Part shown: positions 35,715 through 44,265 of the stretch, piece by piece
Position numbering within the stretch: position 1 is the stretch's first letter
Layout of the letters: every line of letters starts with the position of its first letter
Assembly: GCA_008680965.1 (NCBI GenBank)
Contig: NAKE01000001.1
Location: forward strand, 1,736,001 to 1,800,000
DNA from: Collinsella aerofaciens
GTDB taxonomy: Bacteria > Actinomycetota > Coriobacteriia > Coriobacteriales > Coriobacteriaceae
Length of the DNA stretch: 64,000 bases
Direction: 5' to 3'
Translations under genes and position numbers: made by a program
The notes under the pieces: model-generated
The model's database searches: none
The model's input: only the letters and a program-made list of their open reading frames with translations
Told to the model about the DNA's origin: nothing

Positions 35715-37376
35715 TTAGTCCATCGCACGATTCATGGGCGTCACCTGTAGGCGATCGACGCCCTCATGCTGGCCAATCGAGGCACGCACGAACTCTCGGA
35801 ATAGCGGCTGAGGATTGGTGGGGCGGCTCTTAAACTCGGGGTGAGCCTGGGTGGCCACGAACCACGGGTGCACATCGCGCGGCAGCTCGACCATCTCGAC
35901 CAGACGCTCATCAGGCGAAAGACCCGAGATGACAAGACCGGCGTCCTCGAGCTGATCGCGGAAGGCATTGTTGAACTCAAAACGGTGACGGTGGCGCTCG
36001 TAGACAAGCTCCTCGCCATACGCCTCACGCGCGAGGGTATCGGCAGCGAGCTTGCACGGATAGGCGCCCAGGCGCATGGTGCCGCCCTTCTCGGTCACGT
36101 CCTCCTGCGAGCTCATCAAGTCGATGACGCTAAACGGACCGTCCGGATCAAACTCGGAGGAGCTGGCACCGGCAAGGCCGACAACGTTGCGGGCGAACTC
36201 GCACACGGCAACCTGCATACCCAGGCAAATGCCCAGATACGGAATCTTGTGCTCGCGAGCAAACTCGGCAGCAAGGATCTTGCCCTCCAGGGCGCGCTTG
36301 CCAAAGCCGCCGGGAACCAGGATGCCCGATGCGTCGCCCAGAACCTCATTGACGTTTTCGGCATCGAGGCTCTCACCATCGACCAGCTGCACATCTACGT
36401 GACGATCGTAGAAAACGCCCGCGTGATGCAGGGCCTCGATAACCGACAGATATGCATCGGGAAGCTGGGTGTACTTTCCCACGACGGCAACCTTAACCTT
36501 ATCGGCGTGATGGTTGGCATGGTTTTGCTTGCGCAGGAACTCATTCCATGCGCTCATATCGCGCTCGCGCGGATCGAGGCCAAGGCGCTCGCAAATGCGC
36601 AGGTCAAAGTCCTGCTCCGCGAGCAGCTGCGGCACGTCGTAAATGCTCGCGCAATCCTCGTTGGTAAAGACACAGTCGGTGTCGACGTCGCAGAAACTCG
36701 CGATCTTGCCGCGGATAGCGTCATCAATATGGTGATCGGAGCGCAGCACAATAATGTCGGGCTGGATACCAAAGCTGCGCAGCTCCTTGACGGAGTGCTG
36801 CGTGGGCTTGGTCTTAACCTCGTGGGCGGCGGCGATATAGGGAACGAGCGATACGTGGATGTAGCAGACGTTCTCGGGACCGGCCTCCTTGCGGTACTGG
36901 CGGATAGCCTCCACGAACGGCTGCGACTCGATGTCGCCGATCGTGCCACCCAGCTCGGTAATGACAACGTCGGAGCCAGTCTGCTCCTCAATGCGGCGGA
37001 ATTTGTCCTTGATAGCATTGGTGACGTGCGGGATCACCTGGACGGTACCGCCCAAAAAGTCACCGCGACGCTCGCGGGCAATCAGGCTCTTGTAAATGGC
37101 GCCCGTCGTAAAGTTAGAATCGCGGGTCAGGTTCTCGTCAATAAAGCGCTCGTAGTGGCCCAGGTCCAGATCGGACTCGTAGCCGTCCTCGGTCACAAAG
37201 ACCTCACCGTGCTGGAACGGGCTCATGGTACCGGGGTCGACGTTCAGATACGGGTCGGCCTTCTGCATCGTCACCTTGTAGCCGCGCGACTTGAGCAAAC
37301 GGCCCAGCGATGCCGCGGTAATGCCCTTGCCCAAAGACGAAACCACGCCGCCGGTCACAAACACATGCTTAGTCAT
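35715..37376 (-). CDS. pyrG: CTP synthase
   Basis: 553 aa, ATG 37376 after GCAGGTAATTCAAT. The synthetase domain begins VTGGVVSSLGKGITAASLG, with GTIGDIESQPFVEA. The glutaminase domain has GICLGMQ (catalytic Cys) and the Glu/His pair in TQAHPEFKSRP. It makes CTP from UTP using glutamine and ATP. A 177-bp gap upstream holds its promoter and the terminator of the preceding gene. Confidence 0.98.
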   Translation of the reverse strand: MTKHVFVTGGVVSSLGKGITAASLGRLLKSRGYKVTMQKADPYLNVDPGTMSPFQHGEVFVTEDGYESDLDLGHYERFIDENLTRDSNFTTGAIYKSLIARERRGDFLGGTVQVIPHVTNAIKDKFRRIEEQTGSDVVITELGGTIGDIESQPFVEAIRQYRKEAGPENVCYIHVSLVPYIAAAHEVKTKPTQHSVKELRSFGIQPDIIVLRSDHHIDDAIRGKIASFCDVDTDCVFTNEDCASIYDVPQLLAEQDFDLRICERLGLDPRERDMSAWNEFLRKQNHANHHADKVKVAVVGKYTQLPDAYLSVIEALHHAGVFYDRHVDVQLVDGESLDAENVNEVLGDASGILVPGGFGKRALEGKILAAEFAREHKIPYLGICLGMQVAVCEFARNVVGLAGASSSEFDPDGPFSVIDLMSSQEDVTEKGGTMRLGAYPCKLAADTLAREAYGEELVYERHRHRFEFNNAFRDQLEDAGLVISGLSPDERLVEMVELPRDVHPWFVATQAHPEFKSRPTNPQPLFREFVRASIGQHEGVDRLQVTPMNRAMD

Positions 37377-37501
37377 ATTGAATTACCTGCGCTTCCCGTA
37401 GAAGTTGTCCATACACATCTTACGGGTCTTCATTGTAATACTCGAGAAAGAAGCAGTTCGCCATTTTTCACCAAAGTGCTTGCATTTCTCCATCTCGAAA
37501 C

Positions 37502-37528
37502 AAAACGCCGCCCGGGACCCGAGCGGCG
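37502..37528 (-). terminator. Terminator of the winged-helix gene
   Basis: Minus strand: CGCCGCTCGGGTCCCGGGCG then GCGTTTTG. A GC stem followed by Ts, 26 bp past the stop at 37554. Confidence 0.8.
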
Positions 37529-37553
37529 TAGCAACAACTTAGGCGGCAGATCG

Positions 37554-37892
37554 CTACCGATCGGCAAGCTCGTCCCTGAGCATATCCCGAACGAGCATAC
37601 CCGCGCGGATGCCTTTCAGATACCACCCGCCACGCTCGGTAAGGCAAATACCATTTGCAAGCTGGCCGCCATCCTCGCTATAACGCGAAACGACCTCGAT
37701 CAAACCGTCAGAATCCAAGCGCTCAATTGCGGCGCGGGCACGATACGGCGAAACCCCCACGCGCTCGGCAAGCGTTTTGCGCGAGAAACCATACGGCCCG
37801 CCATTGTCTTCGGTTTGCTGGTCGATCTCCATCAACACCAGCACCTCGACACGCTTCATATCGTTAACACTCGCACGACCCTTGCCCGCCAT
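37554..37892 (-). CDS. Small winged-helix transcriptional regulator
   Basis: 112 aa from ATG 37892, which has GAGGAGG 5 bases upstream (the longer frame lacks a site). The fold reads as a MarR/GntR-size winged helix: a helix near 12-25, FSRKTLAERVGVSPYRARAAIERL as helix-turn-helix, then a wing (LIEVVSRYSEDGGQLANGICLTERGGWYL). No ligand domain. It could autoregulate or act on pyrG downstream. Target unknown. Confidence 0.7.
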   Translation of the reverse strand: MAGKGRASVNDMKRVEVLVLMEIDQQTEDNGGPYGFSRKTLAERVGVSPYRARAAIERLDSDGLIEVVSRYSEDGGQLANGICLTERGGWYLKGIRAGMLVRDMLRDELADR

Positions 37893-38082
37893 AGCAGCCT
37901 CCTCAAACCGAGCACGAGCATCTAACGCGCCGTGCGCGACCGACACACCTCACGATGGCAGATAATATCCATCATGCGGCATCCCGCTAAGGATGAAACA
38001 GTTACGGTTATTGTATACCGCTCAAATTGTTTCTAGGCAGGTAAACAGCTATTTTTTCGCCGAAATAGACGCTTTATTGATC

Positions 38083-38120
38083 AAAAAGCCGTACCGGGCG
38101 CTAACCCGATACGGCCAAAA
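38083..38120 (-). terminator. Terminator of the DUF1846 gene
   Basis: Minus strand GCCGTATCGGGTTAGCGCCC followed by GGTACGGC and five Ts, 30 bp past the stop. Confidence 0.85.
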
Positions 38121-38149
38121 TGCAATGCAATTACCGCGGTGCTTCAAAC

Positions 38150-39631
38150 TTAGCGATGGAAGAAACCGCGGCGCTCAAACTTGGGCTCGCAGCACACGTT
38201 GATGCCCAACTTGCGAAGTACCGTCTCGTCCGTCGGCGAGATAATCACGCTAAAGAAGGCATCGCAACCGCGCAGCTGCTCCAGGCCCGAAAGGACGCGA
38301 GCGGCCGTCTCACTCGTGGCCGAGGTGATCGACAGCGCCATAAGCGTCTCGTCGGTGTGGAGGCGCGGGTTTTTGCTGCCCAGGAAATGCGTCTTGAGCT
38401 TACTGATGGGCTCGATCGCCTCATCGCTAATGACCTCGAGCTCAAGGTCGACGCCCGAGACATGCTTGAGGGCGTTCATAATGAGCGAACTTGCGGCGCC
38501 CAGGCGCGTGGAGGTCTTACCGGTCACCACGGAGCCATCGGGCATGACCATGGCACCCACGGGACCACCCGTCAGCTGCTCCCTGGTGAGGGCCGCCGAG
38601 CGCGCCGGTGAGTAGTTCTTATCGATGCCGGCTTTCTTCATAATAATCTTGAGACGGTCGACTTGCTCATCGCCCACGCCGGTACGGCGCACATTTTCGA
38701 CCGCGGTAAAGTAGCGGCGGACGATCTCCATCTTAGAAGCGTCGCGGCAGGCATCGTCATCGGTGATGGCAAAACCGACCATATTGACGCCCATGTCCGT
38801 AGGGCTCTGGTAGGGGCTCTTGCCCAGGATCTTTTCCATCAGGGCACGGACTACCGGGAAGGCCTCGACGTCGCGGTTGTAGTTGACCGTGGTCTTGTTG
38901 TAGGCCTCCAGGTGGAAGGAGTCGATGATGTTGGCGTCATCGAGGTCTGCCGTGGCGGCCTCGTAGGCAATATTGACCGGATGCGTCAGAGGAAGATTCC
39001 AGACCGGGAAGGTCTCAAACTTGGCATAGCCGGCGGCGGTACCGTGCTTATGCTCGTGATACAGCTGCGAGAGGCAAGTGGCGAGCTTGCCCGAGCCAGG
39101 GCCGGGCGCCGTCACGACAACGAGCGGACGCGTGGTCTCGACGAACTCGTTCTTGCCGTAGCCTTCGTCAGAAACGATCAGATCGACGTCGTGCGGATAG
39201 CCCTCAATGGGATAGTGCAGCTTGGCGGGAATGCCGAGTGCATTCAGACGATTGCGGAAGACGTCGGCAGCGGGCTGACCGGCATACTGCGTGATAACCA
39301 CGGCCGCGACAGCAAAACCGTTGCCGCGGAACAGGTCGACCAGGCGCAAGACGTCCTCGTCATAGGTAATGCCAAGGTCACCACGAGCCTTGTTTTTCTC
39401 GATGTGGTTCGCGTTGATCGCGATGATAACCTCGACATCGTCGGCGATGCTTTTGAGCATGCGGAACTTGCTGTCCGGCTCAAAACCCGGTAGCACGCGG
39501 CTGGCATGATAGTCATCGAACAGCTTGCCGCCAAACTCCAAATACAGCTTGCCGCCAAACTGCGAGATGCGCTCCTTAATGTGAGCAGCCTGCAGCTCGA
39601 TATACTTCGCGTTGTCGAAACCCTGGCGCAT
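38150..39631 (-). CDS. DUF1846/UPF0371 family protein
   Basis: 493 aa, ATG 39631 after GGGAGCCATAC. The family start is MRQGFDNAKYIELQAAHIKE, followed by YLEFGGKLFDDYHASRVLPG, a nucleotide-binding-like APGPGSGKLATCLSQLYHE near residue 175, and FAITDDDACRDASKMEI. DUF1846 proteins are conserved in Firmicutes and Actinobacteria; their structure is known but their role is not. Cytoplasmic, single-gene unit with its own terminator. Confidence 0.92.
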   Translation of the reverse strand: MRQGFDNAKYIELQAAHIKERISQFGGKLYLEFGGKLFDDYHASRVLPGFEPDSKFRMLKSIADDVEVIIAINANHIEKNKARGDLGITYDEDVLRLVDLFRGNGFAVAAVVITQYAGQPAADVFRNRLNALGIPAKLHYPIEGYPHDVDLIVSDEGYGKNEFVETTRPLVVVTAPGPGSGKLATCLSQLYHEHKHGTAAGYAKFETFPVWNLPLTHPVNIAYEAATADLDDANIIDSFHLEAYNKTTVNYNRDVEAFPVVRALMEKILGKSPYQSPTDMGVNMVGFAITDDDACRDASKMEIVRRYFTAVENVRRTGVGDEQVDRLKIIMKKAGIDKNYSPARSAALTREQLTGGPVGAMVMPDGSVVTGKTSTRLGAASSLIMNALKHVSGVDLELEVISDEAIEPISKLKTHFLGSKNPRLHTDETLMALSITSATSETAARVLSGLEQLRGCDAFFSVIISPTDETVLRKLGINVCCEPKFERRGFFHR

Positions 39632-39740
39632 GTATGGCTCCCGTCCCGTTTCGTAAATTAAGTTCCTACGCGATTATAACGGAGCCTGCCCTCCCCGATG
39701 CCCAGGCCATCAACAGGCACCAACCAAACACGCCATCGAT

Positions 39741-39778
39741 AAGTTGCGGTGAAATAGCTCCTGTTTAACCCCTCAAGA
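39741..39778. repeat. Left half of a hairpin interrupted by the IS element
   Basis: AAGTTGCGGTGAAATAGCTC continuing to 39767 is complementary to 41085-41111 on the far side of the IS, with three mismatches that are all possible G-U pairs on one strand. Removing the IS and one copy of its 3-bp target repeat restores a 27-bp stem with a loop of about 17 nt. Confidence 0.75.
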
Positions 39779-41077
39779 GGGGGTGCGGACAGAAAGTTGG
39801 ACCGCGGGGCGGTCCGGACTGGAGGTTCGCATGTACAGCAGGGAGAAGGTCGAGCTCTTCCTCCTGGCGACGGAGGACGGCATGGGGCCCACCGCCGCCG
39901 CGGAGTTCGCGGGGGTCACGGTGAGCGCGGCCAAGAAGTGGGCGACGGGGCACCTCCCGCGCAGCTACACCGGCGGGGGCTGTAGAATCGTGGCGAGGAA
40001 ACCGCCACGGAAGGAGGCCAGCTTGGGCCCCGACAAGTCGATCTACGCCCCGCCCGCGACCGGCCCGCTCGCCGGACTCAACGAGGACCAGATAGAGAAC
40101 CTGCTGCTCAGGGCGGTGTTGGCCGACCTAAAAGCGGAAGGGTGGGACCCGGCTTCGATCTCGAACAGGAGCAAGTGCGAGCTCGGCGAGAGATTGAGGC
40201 GGGCGACCGCCCTGCCCCTCCGCTCGATCACAGGTTTCTTGAGGATATCGAAGAGCTCCTATGAGTACTGGAGGCCCCGCGTCGCCGCGCCGCGCGACCG
40301 CGACGCCGACATACGCGACCGCGTGGTGCGCATCTTCCGCGAGGGCTCGGGGTGCTGGGGGTACCGCACCGTCTGGGCGCGCCTGCGCCGCGAGGGCGTC
40401 CGCGCCAGCGAGAAGCGCGTGGCCCGCGTGATGCGCGAGGAGGGCCTCGAGGTCGTCTACAACAGGAGGCGCGCCCGGGGCTACAGCTCCTACGCCGGCG
40501 AGGTCTCCAAGGCGCCGGAGAACCTCGTGAACAGGAATTTCCACGCCGACGAGCCCAACCGGCTGTGGCTCACCGACATCACCGAGTTCAGGCTCCCGGG
40601 CGGCGAGAAGGTCTACCTGAGCCCGGTCATCGACTGCTTCGACGGGATGCCCGTCGCCTGGTCGATCGGGCTGCACCCCGACAAGCGCCTCGCGAACTCG
40701 AGCCTGCTCAAGGCCTGCGCGGCGAGGCCGGCGGGCGCGCGCACGACAATCCACTCGGACCGGGGCGGCCACTACCGCTGGCCGGAGTGGATCGGGATCT
40801 GCGAGGAGAACGGCCTGGTCAGGAGCATGTCAGCGAAGGGCTGCAGCCCGGACAACTCGGCCTGCGAGGGCTTCTTCGGCCGCCTCAAGAACGAGTTCTT
40901 CCGCTACAGGGACTGGGAGGGCGTGACGGCCGAGGAGTTCATGGGGAGGCTCGAGGCCTACCTCGTGTACTATCGGGACGGGCGCATCAAGAAGTCCCTC
41001 GGGTGGCTGAGCCCGATGGAGTACCGCAGGAAGCTTGGATACGCCTAGGCGCGGTCCAAGAAATCGTCCGCACCCCC
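39779..41077 (+). mobile_element. Complete IS3-family insertion sequence (about 1.3 kb)
   Basis: Terminal inverted repeats of 25 bp: 39779-39803 begins GGGGGTGCGGACAGAAAGTT, and the complement of 41053-41077 begins GGGGGTGCGGACGATTTCTT; 20 of 25 positions match. Both ends are flanked by AGA (39776-39778 and 41078-41080), a 3-bp target duplication as expected for IS3. One transposase gene fills it. Apparently intact and possibly recent. Confidence 0.9.
39831..41048 (+). CDS. IS3-family transposase (single ORF, OrfA and OrfB joined)
   Basis: 405 aa from ATG 39831, with GGAGG 5 bases upstream. An N-terminal helix-turn-helix (FLLATEDGMGPTAAAEFAGVTVSAAKKW) is joined in one frame to the catalytic part, so no programmed frameshift is needed, unlike most IS3 elements. 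The HTH_21-type block GYRTVWARLRREGV and the DDE residues are visible: D in WLTDITEF, D in HSDRGGHY, and E in ACEGFFGRLKNE, with the usual Lys seven after. It should be active. Confidence 0.92.
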   Translation: MYSREKVELFLLATEDGMGPTAAAEFAGVTVSAAKKWATGHLPRSYTGGGCRIVARKPPRKEASLGPDKSIYAPPATGPLAGLNEDQIENLLLRAVLADLKAEGWDPASISNRSKCELGERLRRATALPLRSITGFLRISKSSYEYWRPRVAAPRDRDADIRDRVVRIFREGSGCWGYRTVWARLRREGVRASEKRVARVMREEGLEVVYNRRRARGYSSYAGEVSKAPENLVNRNFHADEPNRLWLTDITEFRLPGGEKVYLSPVIDCFDGMPVAWSIGLHPDKRLANSSLLKACAARPAGARTTIHSDRGGHYRWPEWIGICEENGLVRSMSAKGCSPDNSACEGFFGRLKNEFFRYRDWEGVTAEEFMGRLEAYLVYYRDGRIKKSLGWLSPMEYRRKLGYA

Positions 41078-41538
41078 AGACGGCCAAACGGGAACTATTC
41101 CACCGCAACTTCCCCTTTTGGCGCAAAGTAACCTGACCCCTTTGCACCAACAGCAGAAACGTCGCGGGCAGAGAACGGACAGCGAACAGACACCAGAGCG
41201 AGCAAGCCGCCCCCTGCGCCAACAATGGCAGCGCCGCAGGTTGAGCATAAGTCAGCGAAAGCCCACCAGAGCGAGCAAGGTGACGTGAAAGAGGAGGGCA
41301 TAGGCCTTTTGGCCATGCCCGACGATTGAACGTCAGATTGCCGCTCTGGCGGGCTTGCAGCGTCGAGTGGTTCCGGCGTTTGGTAAAACGCCGGAACACA
41401 AGAGCGCCCCCTCCCGCGCACGGAACGGGAGGAGGCTAAAGGTAGGAGTCTACCGGTGGGGTTACCCCACCGGACAGACGATGACCAGGTGATCCTTTAC
41501 AGGATCGTCATGGTTTCCGTGGGGTACCCAAGGGGTAC
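41078..41538. other. Structured gene-free region after the arginine carrier gene
   Basis: Right half of the IS-interrupted hairpin (41085-41111), a 16-bp direct repeat CACCAGAGCGAGCAAG (41191-41206 and 41264-41279), and hairpins at 41298-41318 (AGGCC/GGCCT), 41371-41396 (TTCCGGCGTTT/AAAACGCCGGAA) and 41453-41473 (CCGGTGGGG/CCCCACCGG), the last probably the terminator of the leftward carrier gene. Short ORFs on either strand look like by-products. A structured RNA is possible; not identified. Confidence 0.55.
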
Positions 41539-43017
41539 TTAGAGCATCACGCAAGCGACGGTCAGGATGATGGCGCAGACGACGGAGAGAGCGACGATGA
41601 GCTTAAGAGCAAACTTGAGCCAGGTCGTCCACTCGATCTTGGCCAGAGCAAGACCGCCCATGATAGCGCCGGAGGTCGGGGTGAACAGGTTCACGACGCC
41701 GATGGCGGCGGAGAAGATCATGACCATGACCTCGGGCGAGAAGCCGAGCTTAACAGCCAGCGGTCCCATGATGGGCATGGAGACAGTAGCCATACCGGAG
41801 GTCGAGGGGATCAGGAAGGACAGGCCGAAGTAGACCAGGAAGCTCATGGGAGCGAAGATCACGCCGGACAGGCCAGCCAGAGCATTGGCGGCAGCGTCGA
41901 GGACGTAGACGTCGAGGCCGGTGCTAGCCATGAGGACGGAGATACCACGGGCGAGGGCGATGACGAGGACAACGGACATCATGTCGGCAGCGCCGGTGAT
42001 GAAGGTGTTGACGATCTGCTTCTCGGACAGGCCGCCGATAATACCGATCAGGACAGCCATGAGGAAGAACCAGGTGGAAGCCTCGTCGAAGTACCACTGA
42101 CCAATGGGCAGGCCGGTGATCAGGGCAGACCAGCCCTGAACGATGGCGTTACCGTCAGCGTCATAGACAGCGCCAGCATCGAAGAAGTTGGCGACGCCCT
42201 CGTTAAGGTCGGCCAGCGGGATGAAGCCGACGATCATGACGACGAAGGTGAAGGCAAAGGCGATCAGAACACCCTTCTGACGACCGGTGAGCTTGACCTC
42301 CTTGTGAACCTCGGAAGCAGCCTTGCCGTGAGCCTCTTCGGCGTCCTTGAGCTCCTGCATCGAAAGGATGGTGGAACCCTTGTCAGCCTTGACCTTCTTG
42401 GCATAGCTCATGACGAAGAGGATGGACATAACAGTGGTAACAATCCACAGGACGGCACCGAGGCCGATGATGATGGACTGGTTGACCTCAATGCCAACGC
42501 CAGTCAGAGCGTCAACGGCAGCACCGACGGCAAACGGGTTAACCGTGGAGCCGAGGCAGCCGCAGCCAGCGCCGAGCAGGACGGTGGCAGCGCCGACCAT
42601 GGGGTCGAAGCCAGCAGCCATCATGGTGGCGGCGAGCAGGGCGTAGAAGGGAACGGTCTCCTCGCACATACCATAGGTGGTACCACCGAGGGAGAAGATG
42701 AACATCAGCACGGGAATGAGCATGATCTCATTGCCCTTAAGCTTCTGCACCAGAACAGCAATGCCGTTGTCCAGGGCGCCGGTCTCGGTCATCATGCCGA
42801 GGAAGCCGCCGAGGATCATAACGAAGAGGCAGACGGGCAGAGCGTCAGCGAAGCCCTTGACCGGGGCGGTGCAGAAATCGCTCAAGCGGGCAGCGGTAAC
42901 CGCGCCACCGGACGTACCGGAGACGATAACGGTAACAACCGCGACGATTGCCAGCAGAGCAAGAAGAATGGTGAACGATGAAGGCATACCGCGCTTTTTC
43001 TTAGCGGTCTCAGTCAT
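41539..43017 (-). CDS. YfcC/ArcD-type basic amino-acid carrier
   Basis: 492 aa from ATG 43017, 9 bases after AAGGGGGG. About 12 membrane segments; family blocks include FSLGGTTYGMCEETVPFYALL, STVNPFAVGAA and LIPSTSGMATVSMPIMGPL. YfcC-type proteins often serve as arginine/ornithine antiporters in arginine deiminase clusters. Its place at the end of arcA-arcB strongly suggests it imports arginine and exports ornithine; direct substrate evidence is lacking. It lies 147 bp after arcB, beyond a terminator-like stem, so readthrough or a second promoter is needed. Confidence 0.85.
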   Translation of the reverse strand: MTETAKKKRGMPSSFTILLALLAIVAVVTVIVSGTSGGAVTAARLSDFCTAPVKGFADALPVCLFVMILGGFLGMMTETGALDNGIAVLVQKLKGNEIMLIPVLMFIFSLGGTTYGMCEETVPFYALLAATMMAAGFDPMVGAATVLLGAGCGCLGSTVNPFAVGAAVDALTGVGIEVNQSIIIGLGAVLWIVTTVMSILFVMSYAKKVKADKGSTILSMQELKDAEEAHGKAASEVHKEVKLTGRQKGVLIAFAFTFVVMIVGFIPLADLNEGVANFFDAGAVYDADGNAIVQGWSALITGLPIGQWYFDEASTWFFLMAVLIGIIGGLSEKQIVNTFITGAADMMSVVLVIALARGISVLMASTGLDVYVLDAAANALAGLSGVIFAPMSFLVYFGLSFLIPSTSGMATVSMPIMGPLAVKLGFSPEVMVMIFSAAIGVVNLFTPTSGAIMGGLALAKIEWTTWLKFALKLIVALSVVCAIILTVACVML

Positions 43018-43118
43018 AGTTCTCATCCCCCCTTCATAAATCATTTACTGATCTCGCCCGAAGCGGCTCTTCCGTGCCGTGCCTGCCGCTCGATGCGAGA
43101 TTTTTACCAGATAAAGCC

Positions 43119-43148
43119 GCTCGGGGTGTTCAACAATACACCCCGAGC
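43119..43148 (-). terminator. Hairpin between arcB and the carrier gene
   Basis: GCTCGGGGTGT and ACACCCCGAGC form a perfect 11-bp stem with an 8-nt loop, 16 bp past the arcB stop; the T-tract is short (GGCTTTAT). It could attenuate expression of the carrier. Confidence 0.65.
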
Positions 43149-43164
43149 GAGATGCTAGATGCAC

Positions 43165-44160
43165 TTACTTGAGCGTGGCGTACATGACGGCCTTGATGGT
43201 GTGCATGCGGTTCTCGGCCTCGTCGAAGACCTTGGAAGCGGGGCTCTCGAAGACCTCGTCGGTGACCTCCTGCTCGGTGATGCCGAACTGCTCGCACTTC
43301 TCGGCGCCAATCGTGGTGTTGGTGTCGTGGAAGCTGGGCAGGCAGTGCAGGAAGATGGCACCCGGGTTGGCCATAGCCATGACCTCGGAGGTGACACGAT
43401 ACGGGGTGAGCTGAGCGATGCGCTCGGCCCAGACCTCGTCAGGCTCGCCCATGGAGACCCACACGTCAGTGTAGATAACGTCGGCACCGGTGACGCCGTC
43501 CTTGACGTCGGTGGTCAGCTTGATGGTGCAGCCGTTGGCCTCGGCGATGGGCTTGCAGGCCTCGATGACGTCGTCAGCGGGCATGCACTCCTCGGGGCCG
43601 CAGGCCACGAAGTTCATGCCAAGCTTGGAGCAGACAACCATGAGGGAGCGAGCAACGTTGTTCTTGCAGTCGCCCATGAAGACGAGGGTCTTGCCCTTGA
43701 TGTCGTAGTTGAAGTTCTCCTGGACGGTCAGGATGTCGGCGAGCATCTGGGTGGGATGCCACTCAGTGGTCAGGCCGTTCCACACGGGCACGCCGGACTT
43801 AGCAGCGAGCTCCTCGACATCGTCCTGGGCAAAGCCACGGAACTCGATGCCGTCATACATGCGGCCGAGAACGCGGGCGGTGTCCTCGATGGACTCCTTC
43901 TTGCCCATCTGCGACGAACCCGGATCGAGGTAGGTGACACCCATGCCCAGATCCATGCCGCCGACCTCGAAGGCGCAGCGGGTACGAGTGGAGGTCTTCT
44001 GGAAGAGCAGAACGATGTTCTTGCCCTCGAGATAGCGGTGCGGAACGCCAGCGCGCTTCATGTCCTTGAAGTTCTTGGAGAGCTTGAGCAGGTACTCGAT
44101 CTCCTCGGTGGTGAGGTCGAGGAGCTTGAGGAAGCTACGGCCGGAGAGGTTAACACCCAT
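43165..44160 (-). CDS. arcB: Ornithine carbamoyltransferase (catabolic)
   Basis: 331 aa, ATG 44160 after GAAAGGAAAC. The carbamoyl-phosphate site STRTR is at 57-61, with HPTQMLAD and the ornithine/catalytic Cys motif HCLPSFHD in the C-terminal half. In this cluster it should split citrulline with phosphate to ornithine and carbamoyl phosphate. Length and motifs are normal. It follows arcA by about 106 bp, with a hairpin between. Confidence 0.95.
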   Translation of the reverse strand: MGVNLSGRSFLKLLDLTTEEIEYLLKLSKNFKDMKRAGVPHRYLEGKNIVLLFQKTSTRTRCAFEVGGMDLGMGVTYLDPGSSQMGKKESIEDTARVLGRMYDGIEFRGFAQDDVEELAAKSGVPVWNGLTTEWHPTQMLADILTVQENFNYDIKGKTLVFMGDCKNNVARSLMVVCSKLGMNFVACGPEECMPADDVIEACKPIAEANGCTIKLTTDVKDGVTGADVIYTDVWVSMGEPDEVWAERIAQLTPYRVTSEVMAMANPGAIFLHCLPSFHDTNTTIGAEKCEQFGITEQEVTDEVFESPASKVFDEAENRMHTIKAVMYATLK

Positions 44161-44225
44161 GGTTCGTTTCCTTTCGAAGAAATGAATTACGTAAGTAATT
44201 AGTGTTGCCCGTTTGACGGGCGAAA

Positions 44226-44253
44226 CCGGTGCGGTTGTAGGGGGACCGCACCG
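44226..44253 (-). terminator. Hairpin after arcA (proximal copy)
   Basis: CCGGTGCGGT and ACCGCACCGG form a perfect 10-bp stem just past the arcA stop. No long T-tract, so it may instead stabilise or process the arcA message. Confidence 0.6.
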
Positions 44254-44265
44254 GAAACGGAAAGA

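Noticed and set aside
35841..37925. 694-codon plus-strand ORF opposite pyrG and the regulator gene
   Set aside because: Covers a highly conserved CTP synthase gene in antisense and continues through intergenic DNA. No recognisable domains.
41095..41421. Minus-strand ORFs of 67-189 codons after the IS element
   Set aside because: Three overlapping frames are open at once in a GC-rich repeat region. They are Cys/Arg/Leu-rich with no consistent start or ribosome site, so they are probably not genes.
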